Below, one piece after another: positions 1 to 11,835 of a stretch of 64,000 nucleotides of DNA. Source of the stretch: Floccularia luteovirens (Eukaryota > Basidiomycota > Agaricomycetes > Agaricales > Squamanitaceae). Where the stretch lies: NCBI GenBank assembly GCA_009739215.1, contig VSJF01000007.1, forward strand, positions 1 through 64,000, in the 5' to 3' direction. The position numbers and the translations under genes are program-made. Each line of letters opens with the position of its first letter. The first letter of the stretch is position 1. Under the pieces are notes generated by a model. That model searched no databases, had not been told where the DNA came from, and was given only the letters and a program-made list of their open reading frames with translations.

Positions 1-1554
1 TTTTTGCCAAAGGAAATGACGATGAAGGGATCCATGTCCCATCCAGTTCTAGTCACTAATAGAACATTGTCAGGAACAATGCATCTATAAGACGGTCAGT
101 TACGTACTATTCTTCAAACGGGGAAGGTCTTCCGCTCCTTGAATCTCCAACATCACTATGCCAACGATGTCATTTGCGCCATCGAGTCGATAACCGCCAC
201 CTCGCTTGGTAGGATGGGAGTCACTACCACTACCACCACTGCTCGCAGTTCCAGAACCAGAACCTGACACCCAACTTTTTCTAAAACGAGCTTTCTTTTC
301 CGTGGTTTGTACACGAGCTTGATCCTGACTTTGTTCTCCAGGAGTGAGCGGGGTCGATGGAGATGTGGGTACTTGGATAAGGGATGATGCAGTCAAGTTT
401 GATATCTTGCGGGGGAACTTCATGCGCGGAATAAAGCCACTCGATGATCGTGGCGTAGGGGTCTTTACCCCTGATGGTGTAGGGGTCTCGGGTGAGAGTT
501 CGGCTTCAGTGACGTTGGCTGACGGTGACTTCCCTTTCATTTCGGAAGGTGACTTTTGCGGAATATATAAGTCAAGGAGTGGGCTTGTTGAAGGTGAATC
601 CATGAAAGTGGAGGTGAAAGGGGTTGAGGCATCGGGGAAATCGTCATCGTCAGAACTCTCGTCAGAGGATAAGCCGCCATCATCTTCGAATTCAGGACCA
701 CCTTGATGAGAACGCACAGTACCAACACCTTCAGTCTACGAAAGTTAATAAAAATTGAGTCGGGAAACTTCTAAAGACTAACAGGAGGTGCAGAGACAAG
801 GGAAGGCCGAGAACGTTTGTTAAGTTCAGAGTAGACGTCTGCAAAATCAATCTGCGCTGCAGCGGTTGGTGGCGTCACGAATCCTATTTTGACCTGAATG
901 GTACCAGTGGCATTTGTGTTAGCTCTCGTTGAAACAATGTTGAGCGAAAAGGGCTAGAACGAGTTTTAAAATTGGTAATAATAATAGCATATAGATAATA
1001 TATCTGACCATATTTTGGGGATGATTAAATGCATATGGGCGTGGATTGCCCTCTTTATCTGTGAACCAGTCTTCAAGGGGGAACGCAGCCTCGCCGAGAT
1101 AGTCCTTGGACAACATGTCCTTATCCCAAACAACAAACTCGACAACACCAAGTTTGTCAGCAAGGGATAGGTAGAGCGGAAATTCGAAAGTGGCATCTTT
1201 AGGTGCGTAGGAGGGGTTGACTGTGCGCTTAGAGACGGGCGTCTGATGGCGTGAGTTGAGGAGAGAAACGACGACAAAGCTTATCGAACGACATTGTTAG
1301 CTTCTGAATGCTTCTATAGGAGTAGTGGTTGAAAGGGGACCAGGATAGACTTACGGATCGCTGGATCCGTTGCGGTCCTTTGCCAGAAGGTCTTTACAAG
1401 CCAAGACCTGGACTCGAAAGATGACGACCGGGAGTTCTCCAGATGCTGGTGCAAATTGGTTACGACCACTTCCCCTGCCACCTGCAATAGAGACTCTAGC
1501 AGGAAGTTTAGCAGCAGACTTGAGGGCGCGTCTTATTTTTGCGGTTGGTGGCAT
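1..1554 (-). CDS. C2-domain phosphatidylserine decarboxylase (PSD2-type), N-terminal part, runs off the window
   Basis: Start ATG at 1552-1554. Exon 1 (1355-1554) encodes a basic N terminus (MPPTAKIRRALKSAAKLP) and the first strand of a C2 domain (LPVVIFRVQVLACKDLLAKD). Exon 2 (about 1020-1275) continues it with the C2 core VVEFVVWDKDMLSKDYLGEA. A following exon (about 780-910) has GTIQVKIGFVTPP. The next exon (about 100-717) is a low-complexity acidic/Ser-Pro linker, after which a second C2 domain begins (GIVMLEIQGAEDLP) and continues at the window edge (WDMDPFIVISFGKK). This double-C2 N terminus is characteristic of fungal phosphatidylserine decarboxylase 2, which makes phosphatidylethanolamine from phosphatidylserine at endosomal/Golgi membranes. 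The catalytic domain would lie beyond position 1 and is not seen, so another double-C2 protein is not excluded. Confidence 0.75.
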
Positions 1555-1861
1555 ATGATGATGGTAAGTAGGAGCAATAAGCGATCGGCTATTGACTGAA
1601 TTTAAATGGTATTTCGATGTTGGTCATATGTATGTTGCAAAGATGAATCGATGACCCCTAGTCATATACATAAGCTATACAACGCTTAGATAACGGTTTA
1701 TCCGTATTGAATTGATTCTTTGATTGTATTGAACGACTCTCTACGAAAAAGAGGGTATATACGATAATATATTGTCCGGGTAGTATTTGTATTACCAAAA
1801 AGCACTAGAAACAAGTGTACGTAGTTCGTATTCAATGTCAATCATAAACTACTGTTCAATT

Positions 1862-3202
1862 TCATGACAAGAACAGAGCAGAGAAAACAACTCCAAGTAT
1901 CGATACTCCAGAGATTGCAAGTGCTGTCGCATCATTGCTCGTGTTTTGTGCTCCACCTGCTGTCGACGATTTTGAAGATGCCGCAGCTGTTCCAGTGGAT
2001 TTAGGAGGAGCACCCGACGCTGAACCTGAACCTGAACTAGCACCAGCGGAAGCACTAGTAGAAGCACCAGATGGTGTGGGGAGTGCAGCAAAGAGATCAG
2101 CGCTCTGGAATGTAGTGCAGCTGGAGGATGCGGGAATGCGAGCAGTGTAAGGAATACTCGTAATGGGCCCCAATGACTCAGCTGGCTGTGTGTAGGTAAC
2201 AACCTGACCATTAGAAGTGTAAACACCTGGGAAATCCATATTGTCACCGAGACACATTTCGTAAGTCCCATTTTGAGCAGCGTTTGGCGCATTGTAGGCA
2301 CAGCCAATACGATCGTAGATATGTTCGCAGTAATGCGCGGCATTAGGTCCTTTAGGGTCACAGGCCTTCAAACAGAAAGCGCCTCCACCCATAAAGCTTG
2401 TATAATAATTAAACTTTGTTTACTAACGTAATAACCATATATCACTTACTTGGTCCATTCGATAATCTGGTCGAAGGTGTTGTTATTTCCGCTGAAGGCA
2501 TTAGAGAACATTATGCCACCCATTGGATTACCACGCTGAAAACATGGATAAGCGACCCTTGAAAGTCTGGGTTTTTTTTAAAAAACTTGTACGTACAAGG
2601 TCAGCACCATGGGGGTCCATTTCACCACCAAAGTCATCAGGTTTCAAATTGATAAGGGTTTGATCGATGAAGCCAACGATTTGAATGTAATCGGGTGTTC
2701 GGATATGCTGAACTCCTTGGAGAGTTCCCGCGGGAATAAGACGTGTACCGTGACCGGCTTTAGAACACCAAGCCACCATCTCACCCTCTTCATCAGCAAC
2801 ATCAGAATTAGGTTCCCTAGGAGCCCAAAGACAGAAATCTATACATTTGATTAATATTCTGAAGCATGACGAGACAGATCAAGTACTTGCCAGTAACGTC
2901 ATTGTAAAATGATGTTTGGCACAAAGATTCTTGATTTTCGGTTGTCGAGTTGCAGATATTGTATCCGACTTGAGTGCCACGAATTAATCCAGTATCAGTG
3001 TCAACTTTTTCGGGCTACAAACACGCTTAACCCCGACAACGTTTCTCTTATACGAGAGAAGACTTACAATCCCAGAAGGGTATGTGAAATGTTTTGAGGC
3101 CAATGGTGTGGCTGGGAATGTCCCCGTGGGGGCCTGAGCGGCAACAAGTGACGCAGAGGCAGAGAGGGCAGCGATTGCGAGGAAGGAACGAGCGGAGGGC
3201 AT
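1862..3202 (-). CDS. Conserved secreted, probably GPI-anchored protein
   Basis: ATG at 3200-3202 opens a clear signal peptide (MPSARSFLAIAALSASASLVAAQ). Exon 1 ends at 3068 at a GTAAG donor. Middle exons encode the conserved core; the last exon (1862 to about 2440) carries a Cys-containing segment (FCLKACDPKGPNAAHYCEH and YDRIGCAYNAPN) and a motif around MDFPGVYTSNGQVV. This is followed by a Ser/Ala/Gly-rich stretch and a C-terminal hydrophobic tail (LGVVFSALFLS), the usual layout of a GPI-anchored cell-wall or plasma-membrane protein. The core resembles a family seen widely in basidiomycetes with no biochemical role I can name. It is divergently arranged with the HMG/YABBY-like gene. Confidence 0.8.
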
Positions 3203-3716
3203 GTTTATAACTGATTAAAAAAGAAAGAGACTACGTGGCGACGATGGAGGGACGGAAAAAAAAAGTTGGGAAGAGCTGGCAATTCAGCCCGTCTCATATA
3301 TGGATTTTCTAGCGGAGTTTGAACCTGCCAAAACTCACATCGGAGTCGGTATTCTCACACCGCAACCGCAACCCATGCAATTTCATTACTCAATTTTTTT
3401 TTGAATTTACATATTTCATATTATTACGCTCAGATAAGTGCACAGACAAGTATCCTTAGTCTGCCAACTAAAAGCTTGGTATTTCTTAGAGTGCCTGTTG
3501 AGTCTACACGTTGCACAAGACTGTATTTGTGACCAGTGTGGGAAAGAACTCTATTAATATAACCATAGAAACAATTATTTTTAGGTGAACCATGTTTGGA
3601 ATGATTCAGGTCCCATGGTCCTGGGCTCTCACGTGATGCTTTAAACAAACGCGACTGAACCAATTCAACGCGTCCTTCTCTCTATCCACCACCACCTTCA
3701 TCTTCATCATATCACA
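3203..3716. promoter_or_regulatory. Divergent intergenic promoter region
   Basis: This 514-bp gap separates the starts of two divergently transcribed genes. A CACGTGA E-box-like element lies near 3631-3637, about 80 bp upstream of the HMG/YABBY-like ATG. T-rich and A-rich runs occur near 3250-3265 and 3390-3410. No ORF with coding character is seen. Confidence 0.4.
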
Positions 3717-4273
3717 ATGGCAAAGACTGCAACAGGTCTCATTTTCTTTTTAAATACCTCCCATTATGTGATATCTTATATTTCTCCAGAGACAAAGACA
3801 AAGGCTGCAACAAAGTCTGCAAATACAAAGACCCGCGCAAAACCTGGTAACTCATGTGCCTTCATGTATGCGCTCGTTCATTCGTAACTCCGCTCCAGAT
3901 GCTGCAGAAAAACCAAAACGCGAGCCCAGCGCTTATCAGAAATTTTGTAAAGAGCACATGAAAAAGTGGAACGAAGCTAACCCAGGACGCGCCAAAGAAG
4001 CCATGAGCCAGGTTCTTTCCCTTCCTTGCCATCCTTGTGTTCTACACTTATCTTCTCGTACAGATTGCTGCTCTTTGGAAGGAAGCCCCCGAGAACCCTA
4101 ATCGTGGAAAAGAAGCCAAGACCGCCAAACCAAAAACACCAAAGGAACCCAAAGCACGGGCTCCCAGGGCGAAGAAGGCCAAGAAAGCAGATTCTGATGC
4201 CAATGATGAGGGCGATGAGAAAGAAAATGCAACCTCCGAAGCAGATGAGCAGGCGAACGAAACTGACAACTAA
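3717..4273 (+). CDS. Small HMG/YABBY-like nuclear protein
   Basis: ATG at 3717-3719. Four exons joined by three short introns (about 3734-3789, 3847-3898, 4012-4062) give a protein of about 130 residues. It starts MAKTATETKTKAATKSANTK, has a conserved core (REPSAYQKFCKEHMKKWNE, then AMSQIAALWKEAPENPN), and ends in a Lys/Ala/Pro-rich then acidic tail (ANDEGDEKENATSEADEQAN). The core S-A-Y-Q-x-F-x-K and I-A-x-L-W-K pattern is that of YABBY/HMG-box-like small chromatin proteins in fungi. The basic linker and acidic tail are typical of HMG-type DNA-bending proteins. Role as an architectural chromatin protein is inferred from this composition. Confidence 0.75.
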
Positions 4274-4615
4274 ATAATGGTATGTTGCTGTGTCTTGTCC
4301 CAACCAATTTATTAACAACCTCATAGTGTACTAACATTGTATGTATGCACTTTAATTACTGGTTCACTTTCAAAGACGCTTTTTAACCCTTATTTCTAAA
4401 CTAACCACCGTTTGTGCTTTATACACGAATACTGTAATACATACTCCTGTTTGCTCTCATTTGTTTGCAGGTTCTGTATAACATGTAATTTTTTTGTATT
4501 AATCTATAAAATTTCGACGACATGCGTCTCGCGCTCTTGATGCCCTTATTCGACAACCCTGAAATTGGGACATGCGATTTGGTTTTGTTTCAGGTCTACA
4601 TACATGCCAAAGGTA
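4274..4615. other. Short intergenic stretch, no gene seen
   Basis: About 340 bp between the HMG/YABBY-like stop codon and the tail of the ATPase pseudogene. It is AT-rich, with no convincing ORF or RNA gene. Confidence 0.4.
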
Positions 4616-7465
4616 CTATTTATGAGATGTCAATATAATTATAGTACACTCATACGAGGGTATCATGATCAGCCGGCGGCTGAATATATCCACCTCGAGT
4701 CCCCTTTCTCCTTGCACACAAAAAGCCTCGCTGTTATTTTTGTCCACATCAATTCGTGTAGTCTCGTCTGGCATAATGCTATTGATGGGACGACGCCACC
4801 ATTTAAGAGCCAATGAGCTTGTAACCACACTCACACTTGGGAATGCCATTGCTGCGCCTGCAAACATCGGATGCATGTATAGTCCTAATGGAAGAAAAAC
4901 ACCCATTGCAAGGGGATACCGATCACATTGTATATACATGCCCAGACAAGAAGGCGCTTGATCACAGAGAAGATCGTTTCGGACAGATGAAATGCAGCCA
5001 CGACTTCAAGAAGGTCTGAGCGCATGAGTACAATATCAGCCGATTCAATAGCAACAGATATCCCAGGTGACAGGGCTATTCCGAGAGTGGCAGCCACCAG
5101 CGCAAGTGAGTCGTTTATTCTATCATCAACCTATGTTTCAAAGTAATCAGCTGTGTCGTAAATAGAACTATTGATGAACACACCATTGCCACGCCCTCTC
5201 CATGCATTTCCATAAATTCTGTTACCATAATTGCCTTGCCTTTGGGGCTCATACTGGCCCATACACGACTGATTCCAACTTGTTTGGCCACAGCAATCGC
5301 AGTCGTCCTCGTCTACTTGATGGTTTGAGCATATCTGATAATGAAATTGTTAAGACCTGCTGAGGTTTCTCGGAGTTGGGCTTGACAAGTGATGCATATA
5401 TGACTGTTCGCCCCAACCTCGTTTCTTGTGCCTCGAACGTTGATCCCACACCTTTTTCATCGTCCTGCGTTACAGAAGCTATGTTACCCACTAAAAGTGT
5501 GTGCTTCTGTTCTGAACACCTTAGGAATGCTTTCAAAGGTTTCCACTACAGTCTGAAATCCATTTTTGCCCAAAAGCTCCTTTCCTTACGCGGCACCGAG
5601 AATGGCAATAATGTCCTTCCTTTGAGTGACCCCTTCTGCACAAACACCCTGCAGGTTCACATCTTCAAAATACATCTCTTCACTGTCGAAAGCGGATTTT
5701 GAAGACGTCCAGTGGATTCCAAAAAACCTCAAGCTTCCCAATAGTCACAGTGCCGGTTTTGTCAAGGACAACCCGTTAAGATGACTAGCTTCCAAAGCGC
5801 GTCAACCTTTAATTAAAATGCCGTTATTAGCCCCCATGCCTATGCCAGCCATAATAGCGGTTGATATGGCCAAACCTAGTACGGTCGGGCACGTGATGAC
5901 GATGACGCTGACGCAAATCTGCAAACACACTGAAGCTTTACTTAAACCACGGCGGTGGAACATCATAGGAAGACTTTCATCACTAAGAACATTGGAAAGT
6001 ATGACATATACCAACAAGGTAGCTCCAGCAAGGGCAATAACTGTTGGAACGAAATATCCAGCGACATTGTCTGCAAATGTTTGAACGGGTGCCTTGGAGG
6101 TCTGCGCCTTATCTACTAGGCGTACAATTTGTGCAAGTGCTGCATCTTTGTCTGCACGAGTAATAATCATGTCAGGTGTGCCCAAGCCATTGACGGTACC
6201 ACGATGACGCTATCCCCAACCTGTTTAAGAACCGGAAAGGCCTCGCCAGTAATGGCACTTTCATCGACATTGAATGTACCTCGGATTATAGTTCTGTCAG
6301 CAGGTATTTTGTCTCCAGGAATAAGTTCAACAATATCATTAACCTTTACGAGCTCAGTGGGAATCTACTTTTCTAGTGTACAAGCAGGAGGATCAGTATA
6401 GGTCATAGCCATTAAAGGAGTGAGAGCCATCAGATCGGTTGATGCAGCGCTGGTCTTTCCTTTCGCGTTGTTTTCCAGGAACCTTCCGAATGATATGAAC
6501 ATGATTAACATAGTACTAGTTTCAAAAAAGTGTGTCTGGCGATAATCCTCCGTGGTGTGAAAGATGGCATTGACCATTGTGAAAAGGGGATAAAGGTAGG
6601 CAGCTGAGATACCAAATATGACGAGGACGTCCATGTTAGCGCTTTTATGCTTAAGGGATTTGTATGCACTACGATAAAAGTTGCGCCAATCCAAATTATT
6701 GAGCAGGAGTTGTTATGATGAAGGATCGGATGTCATCCAAGTATACCGCCCCGAATACGGCATGGCAAAAATGATTCGAGAGCAGGAATATGAGGAGCGA
6801 ACATAAGAAGGAACAAGGGTGCGGCGAGTGCTAGGCTCTATAGGAAACGTATGCGCCATGCACGAACCTCCTCGGTGAAAGCCAAAGCTTGTTATTGCGT
6901 TGTATCTGTTTTATCAGATAACCTAACCTTGTATCCCATATCTTCGATGTATTGTATGATCTGCCTGGGAGTAGTCACTGACCGATCGAATGACTGTACA
7001 TGTGTCGGTAGGAAGAGAAACGCCAACACTGGTGATTCCAGGAATAGACGAAAGCCCGTCTTCCACTGTGTGTATATGAGGAACACGTCGTGCCATGATC
7101 CGAAGATTAATGGTATCTCAACAAATTGACAGGATGAGGGTCGCGTCAAAGCCAATTTCTGATAGCTCCCTTGGAGATGGAAAAAAAAATTTTAATATGA
7201 TGATATAAAAAGTGAAAGGGGACTACTAAACGTTGATGAGCTTGTCCACCGTCCAGTGCAAGGGATCGTATTCAATCGCACCACGCTCTGCCAAAAGGGA
7301 AACCTTGACAGAGTGGATCCCATTCTGCTCCCTGAACATGCCCTCAATAGCCTAACCCTTGGTGGTGGGCCTTGACAAGCTTCAAAAAATGGGGATACTA
7401 AATCTACCCCTACATATGAACTGCATGTCATACGATGTATTCGCAGTTCGCATTGTTCTGATTGA
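4616..7465 (-). pseudogene. Decayed copper-transporting P1B-type ATPase (CCC2-like)
   Basis: Read on the minus strand, pieces of a copper ATPase appear in the correct order but in changing frames. They are an HMA metal-binding domain (7250-7465), a degenerate second HMA (about 6900-7155), membrane segments with NMDVLVIFGISAAYLYPLF (about 6580-6650), the A-domain (VDESAITGEAFPVLKQVGD, about 6225-6285), membrane segments (5802-6185), the phosphorylation motif DKTGT (about 5755-5770), and the C-terminal SADIVLMRSDLLEVVAAFHL and MGVFLPLGLYMHPMFAGAAM. Lesions include a TAG in front of IPTELVKVND, a one-base loss where VIGGTVNG is expected near 6195, a TGA after GILIKG, and a frame change near 4910-4930. 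Both copper-binding motifs are lost: the MTCxxC cysteine is Tyr (7414-7431) and the membrane CPC is CPT (5883-5891). The gene cannot encode a working pump. Confidence 0.85.
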
Positions 7466-7741
7466 GGAAGACTCTCGGTATCCTAGTTTACAAGGTTCAT
7501 TGTAGTGGGTTCTGCTAAAATTTATGATAAACATTTGGCATGAGGCAAACTCTCTGTGAATCCGCAATAAATCGGTTAATAGATGGCATTTTGACAACGT
7601 ACAAAAGCCAGTTGACAGTATCAACGACAGGCAGGCACATGTACAAGAGCTGTTTCAGATCCTGGTTTGCAGAGTGAGACACTGATATCATGATTATCTT
7701 CATCTAATGTAGTACATGTATATATGTCACAATGAGAAAAT

Positions 7742-8805
7742 CTATCGGGTGAATTGTGGTTCGTTTGTATCAATTAATTTATCTTGCTGCATTTCTCCTG
7801 GTAGGAGAACCATGCCGCTTCCAGAACCTTTGGGCTCTGTACCGTACCGCTCGTCGTGAGCTGCAGCGAAAAACATCAAAATCGTACTTTGAAGGGAATA
7901 TTGGTTAGTAGAACCTTTTTTCTGTGATGGAACTAGACGCATACCTTGCGATGGTGAACACGAATCCCAACCATAGGAGAACTAGGTATACAATGTTTGG
8001 CGCCCATTTATTGTACTCTGTTGGTGATTAAATAACTTATGTGTATCGTAGAGCATGAATAATGAGATGCATGACGAACTTAAAGGTGGTCGGAAATAGG
8101 TACGCAAAACCTCTTCTTTCTCTGCCGGGTTTATACCAGAGACAGTTTCTGAATGCGTTGCAATAACAATCTGATGCCGATGCCATACTTAATCAATTTT
8201 AAGATATGAAAGGTGGGCATGAAACGTACTGTACTCATTATACACGCAGCAGCCATACCAAGCGTGATTCCTACGGCTAAAGCCTCCTTCACAAGGATAT
8301 ACCATCTAGGGTACCTTCTCCTCGGCCAAAAGACAAGAAAGAAGAAGTCTGCACCAAACAGGGTGGCAACTAGGACGCAAAAGACAACCGAAAGGACGGC
8401 GGCAGCAATGAAGTCATTGTTGCGGACGATTGCCCTGTGTCCTGTAGCTTCTTCAATGTGGGACTGATGTGACTCATATTTTGATAGCGCGTATGTTGCG
8501 GTGCACTGAAAAAATAATGTAAATCTATAGTTAATAGAACAGTGTGGAACTTACTTCTGCTGCGAGACCTATTAGCATGGCAAGCTACAAATGATTGAGT
8601 GTCTATTTATTTTATTTGCATGAATAAGCCATACTTGATATACAACTATAATAAGTAGAATAGGTTAAGAATAATTATTTGAAATTTTCAGAATATACAT
8701 ACTGAAACGCTGTTTTCTGAGGTGCCACCTTGTATCGAACATCCTTCTGTGTGCAAAAGCACTCCAGCTCATTTCTGAAAGATTAAAGCCCCAAATAATA
8801 GCCAT
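7742..8805 (-). CDS. Predicted four-span membrane protein, unknown function
   Basis: ATG at 8803-8805; stop at 7742-7744. Exons joined by short introns give MAIIWGFNLSEMSWSAFAHR at the N terminus, then hydrophobic segments around LAMLIGLAAECTATYALS, FIAAAVLSVVFCVLVATLFG, VKEALAVGITLGMAAACIM and VYLVLLWLGFVFTIA. The cytosolic-looking tail is polar (MVLLPGEMQQDKLIDTNEP). The overall form, four membrane spans in about 220 residues with a short polar C-terminal tail, matches MARVEL/tetraspan-like fungal proteins, but I see no diagnostic motif. It lies between a dead ATPase and a kinase-like gene and is intact as far as can be read. Confidence 0.65.
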
Positions 8806-8999
8806 TGTGGTAGTTGAGTTGGGGGAGTAATGACAGGTTTAACATGCTTTATATGTTTTGATGATGTTGGAGCGATGAAAGCCTTGATGGAGCATCGATG
8901 ATGTATCGTTCAATGGTGTTAGGACCAGTTAGGGTTGGCTTTGTGTACTATTTCCATCCATAACAGTCATCAACAAATCATTGCTGCTTTACGTTAACC

Positions 9000-11371
9000 A
9001 TGGATCCTGATGTACAAGGTCTGTATTTGCGTATTTTTCATCATCTATACCATCCAATCGTTCTTTCCAGCTGCTTTGGAGGCCTCTTATATAGAGCTCT
9101 TGCAGTCTCACAATAACGGCGAGGGATCTTCTAGTAGTAATGTCATCGCTGTCGATAAAAACCGGCCGCAGTCACTTGGCAATGTTAATGACTTGCTGCG
9201 TGCCATCGCCTTGAGGACTGCCAAAGCCGAACTCCCCCTCGAAACTTCTGCTTCCCCACTCTCTCAAGAACAACAAGAGCGTCTCAACGACGAATACCTC
9301 AAATCGAAATCAACGCGTAAACGTCTTGTAGCCCGCCACTGGCCACGAAATCCAAATGGTCCTGCTATAACTCCTGAGAACAGCTGTCTCGGAAAAATGG
9401 CCCCAAACGGCATTCAGTTTTGGGGTGCTACTCTTCTTGACTTCTACTATGTGTATCGTATTCCCGAGTGTCAAAGTCTTATATCTCTCTCCACGGGCAG
9501 CAAGCTTGCCGCTTGGATGAAAAAACAAAATGAGTTGAAATGGGCAGATTACGAATTACAGTGTGCAGAACGGGAAGAATCGCCCAAACAAATCCACCCT
9601 TTCCCGATTAAAGAATTAATCTTAGAACAGGAAAGAGCCCTCATTAGCAACATGACCAGCGAGCCTCGTGGCACTCGTGTTTACGAAGAGGTAAAACATC
9701 TATTCTATCCGTGCCGTTATCTTTTCTTTTGCTCGTTTTAGTGGCCTCCAGAGGACATATATGCACCTTCGGCTTATCCTGCTCCATGGCCCCTGGAGCC
9801 ATTTAGCGACCCAAACATACCCACATTACAAGAAAGACTCCCTTACAACATGTTGCCTCAGAAGCTACTCGTCCATGATCCTTATCAGCTTCTCAGAGCT
9901 AGCACTCACCTCGACAATGGATCGGATAACGAGAACGACTATGAGGACGAGTCAACTGATCAGGGCGAACCCAATGAGTCTGGCGACAAGGACGGAAAAG
10001 GCAGCAAGCTGTGGTCCAAGAAACCAGACATTGTCCACCATTACCGACTCAAACTCACAGAACAGGGATTAAATCACTGCAAAAATGGTAGACTTAACTC
10101 ACATAAAGAATACGACGAGAAGTACATTCCAGCATATAATGAGTCCTTGAAGAGAACCGTCGCTTTCGGTTACCTCTTGGACCCATTGGAGGATATGGAA
10201 CAAGGTCCATGCAAGCCTCTCATATATGTTCTACAAGACCCTCCACCTCCACCTCCAACTGAAATTCCGGAAGCACACCTTTATCTCTCCCCATTGTCTG
10301 AAGCTGGTAGAGGTAATCATTCATACGTTTATGGGGCCGAGTGGGAAATTCCCCGATCCGTCTTTGTCGACGATATCCTGTGTAAGCAATGTGTCAGAGA
10401 GGATGTGCAACGCATTCTAGAGGCAGAAGACGGACAAGATGGCAAGAATCGCGCTCCAGAATGGGACCAAAACAGTGGGCTAGTAAGCTCAGTGACACAT
10501 CACTACGAAGAAGTCCAGATGTCTATCGGAAAGCAGGCAGCGGGGGGAGGGGTTACACCTACCAACGAATACTATACGCTTAGACCACAGCAAGAGTCCG
10601 AGGTCAAGGAATATTCAGGACCCCTTCGATACATCCACACATCAGTACAATATCAAAATCTCGAACGTGGTCCATACTGCTCCCACATGCAAGACCCGGT
10701 TAACAACCATCCGCTCACCTCCAGAGTTCGCGTTATCGCGAAACTCTCTATCCCCCGTGACCAGCATCTCAAGGTGGAAGCCCAGAATTACCAAAATTTC
10801 CCGAGCCACTTCTTTGAGCATTGGACTGGATTCAATGTTGTACACCCCTTACGTGATCCGACCCCAGTAGGCACTATGGTACCCCAGTTCTATGGTTATT
10901 ATGTCCAAGATCTCGATTCTGGTCATTCAGGTGAAGAACTGACAGAGGAAGAAGCTCCTCAAAGCCAATACCTTAGTCCCATTCTTCTCATGGAGGACTG
11001 CGGTTCCGCATTAGATCCAGATAAATTCAATATTGATGACAGGCAAGTCACTTCCAAGGTTGAAACTTGTACACAATGCTCAATATCCTCCCTTCTATAG
11101 AAACGAATGTGCTGCGCTATATTTCCGTATGACCTACGCTGGTTGGCTTCACGAGTCTGTCGCCCCTCGCAACATTTTGCATCAATCAGGTCCTATCACG
11201 GCACACCCTTCCATGCGGAACAGAAAAGACTTTCTCGGACAAAAGCATACGAGTTTCCGCTTGATCGATTTTGGCAGAAGTCAGAAGTGTGGAAAGGCAA
11301 TGCACAAGGCTGCCCAGGATGCACTAGTCGTTAAAATGTTACGCGTTTTGCACGAATCCAAGTTTGCTTAG
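9000..11371 (+). CDS. Fungal kinase-like protein with a GC-AG intron
   Basis: ATG at 9000-9002; exon 1 is short (MDPDVQ) and splices to LEASYIELLQSHNNGEGSS. A second intron (about 9690-9740) joins RVYEE to WPPEDIYAPSAYPAP. A long exon runs to 11042, and the last exon runs from 11101 to the TAG at 11369-11371. The last intron (11043-11100) begins with GC in the strong context AG/GCAAGT. The C-terminal part shows kinase-fold landmarks: hinge-like LLMEDCGSAL, a catalytic-loop-like segment HESVAPRNIL and an activation-segment start FRLIDFGRS. The usual catalytic HxD aspartate is Ser here, a substitution I recall for this fungal family, so kinase activity is not assured. The long N-terminal region (about 600 residues) has no recognised domain. 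Confidence 0.7.
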
Positions 11372-11835
11372 TCATGAAAAATCAATAAGGCGTTTCACGG
11401 TCGATTTTTCGAGCGTCGGCCACCATAAGCTTGCTTTGAAGGAAAACCATATGTACCACACATAGTGACAATGCGTTGCAACTGTTAATTTGATTCATTG
11501 CGCAGTTATGTAATAGAACTTAATGACATTACCCAGATCAATGAAATTATCGTATTTTGTGCGATAAAAATACAAGAGCCACAGTATAACTTATCATACA
11601 GATCATTTTATGCTAAGCACGACATGAAGTAGTTGCTTTTGTGTACTGTCAGAAAAAAAAACATTAACCTAGTTTTGAGAATAAATTATGAAGCAAAGCT
11701 AAAGCTGGACGTTATGGAATATCTACACAAATGTCACAATCAGATACAAAACGAAACCTATGCAGTTAAAAACGCATGTCAAAACCAAACTCAACATGGA
11801 ATAGAAGGAATAAAACACCCACAAGTTCTTTAACT
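11372..11835. other. Convergent intergenic stretch, no gene seen
   Basis: About 460 bp of AT-rich sequence between two convergent stop codons. It probably holds both 3' UTRs and polyadenylation signals; no ORF with coding character is seen. Confidence 0.4.

Noticed and set aside
344..706. Long open plus-strand frame inside the C2-domain gene
   Set aside because: It is the antisense of the low-complexity Ser/Pro/Asp linker exon of the decarboxylase gene and has no motif of its own.
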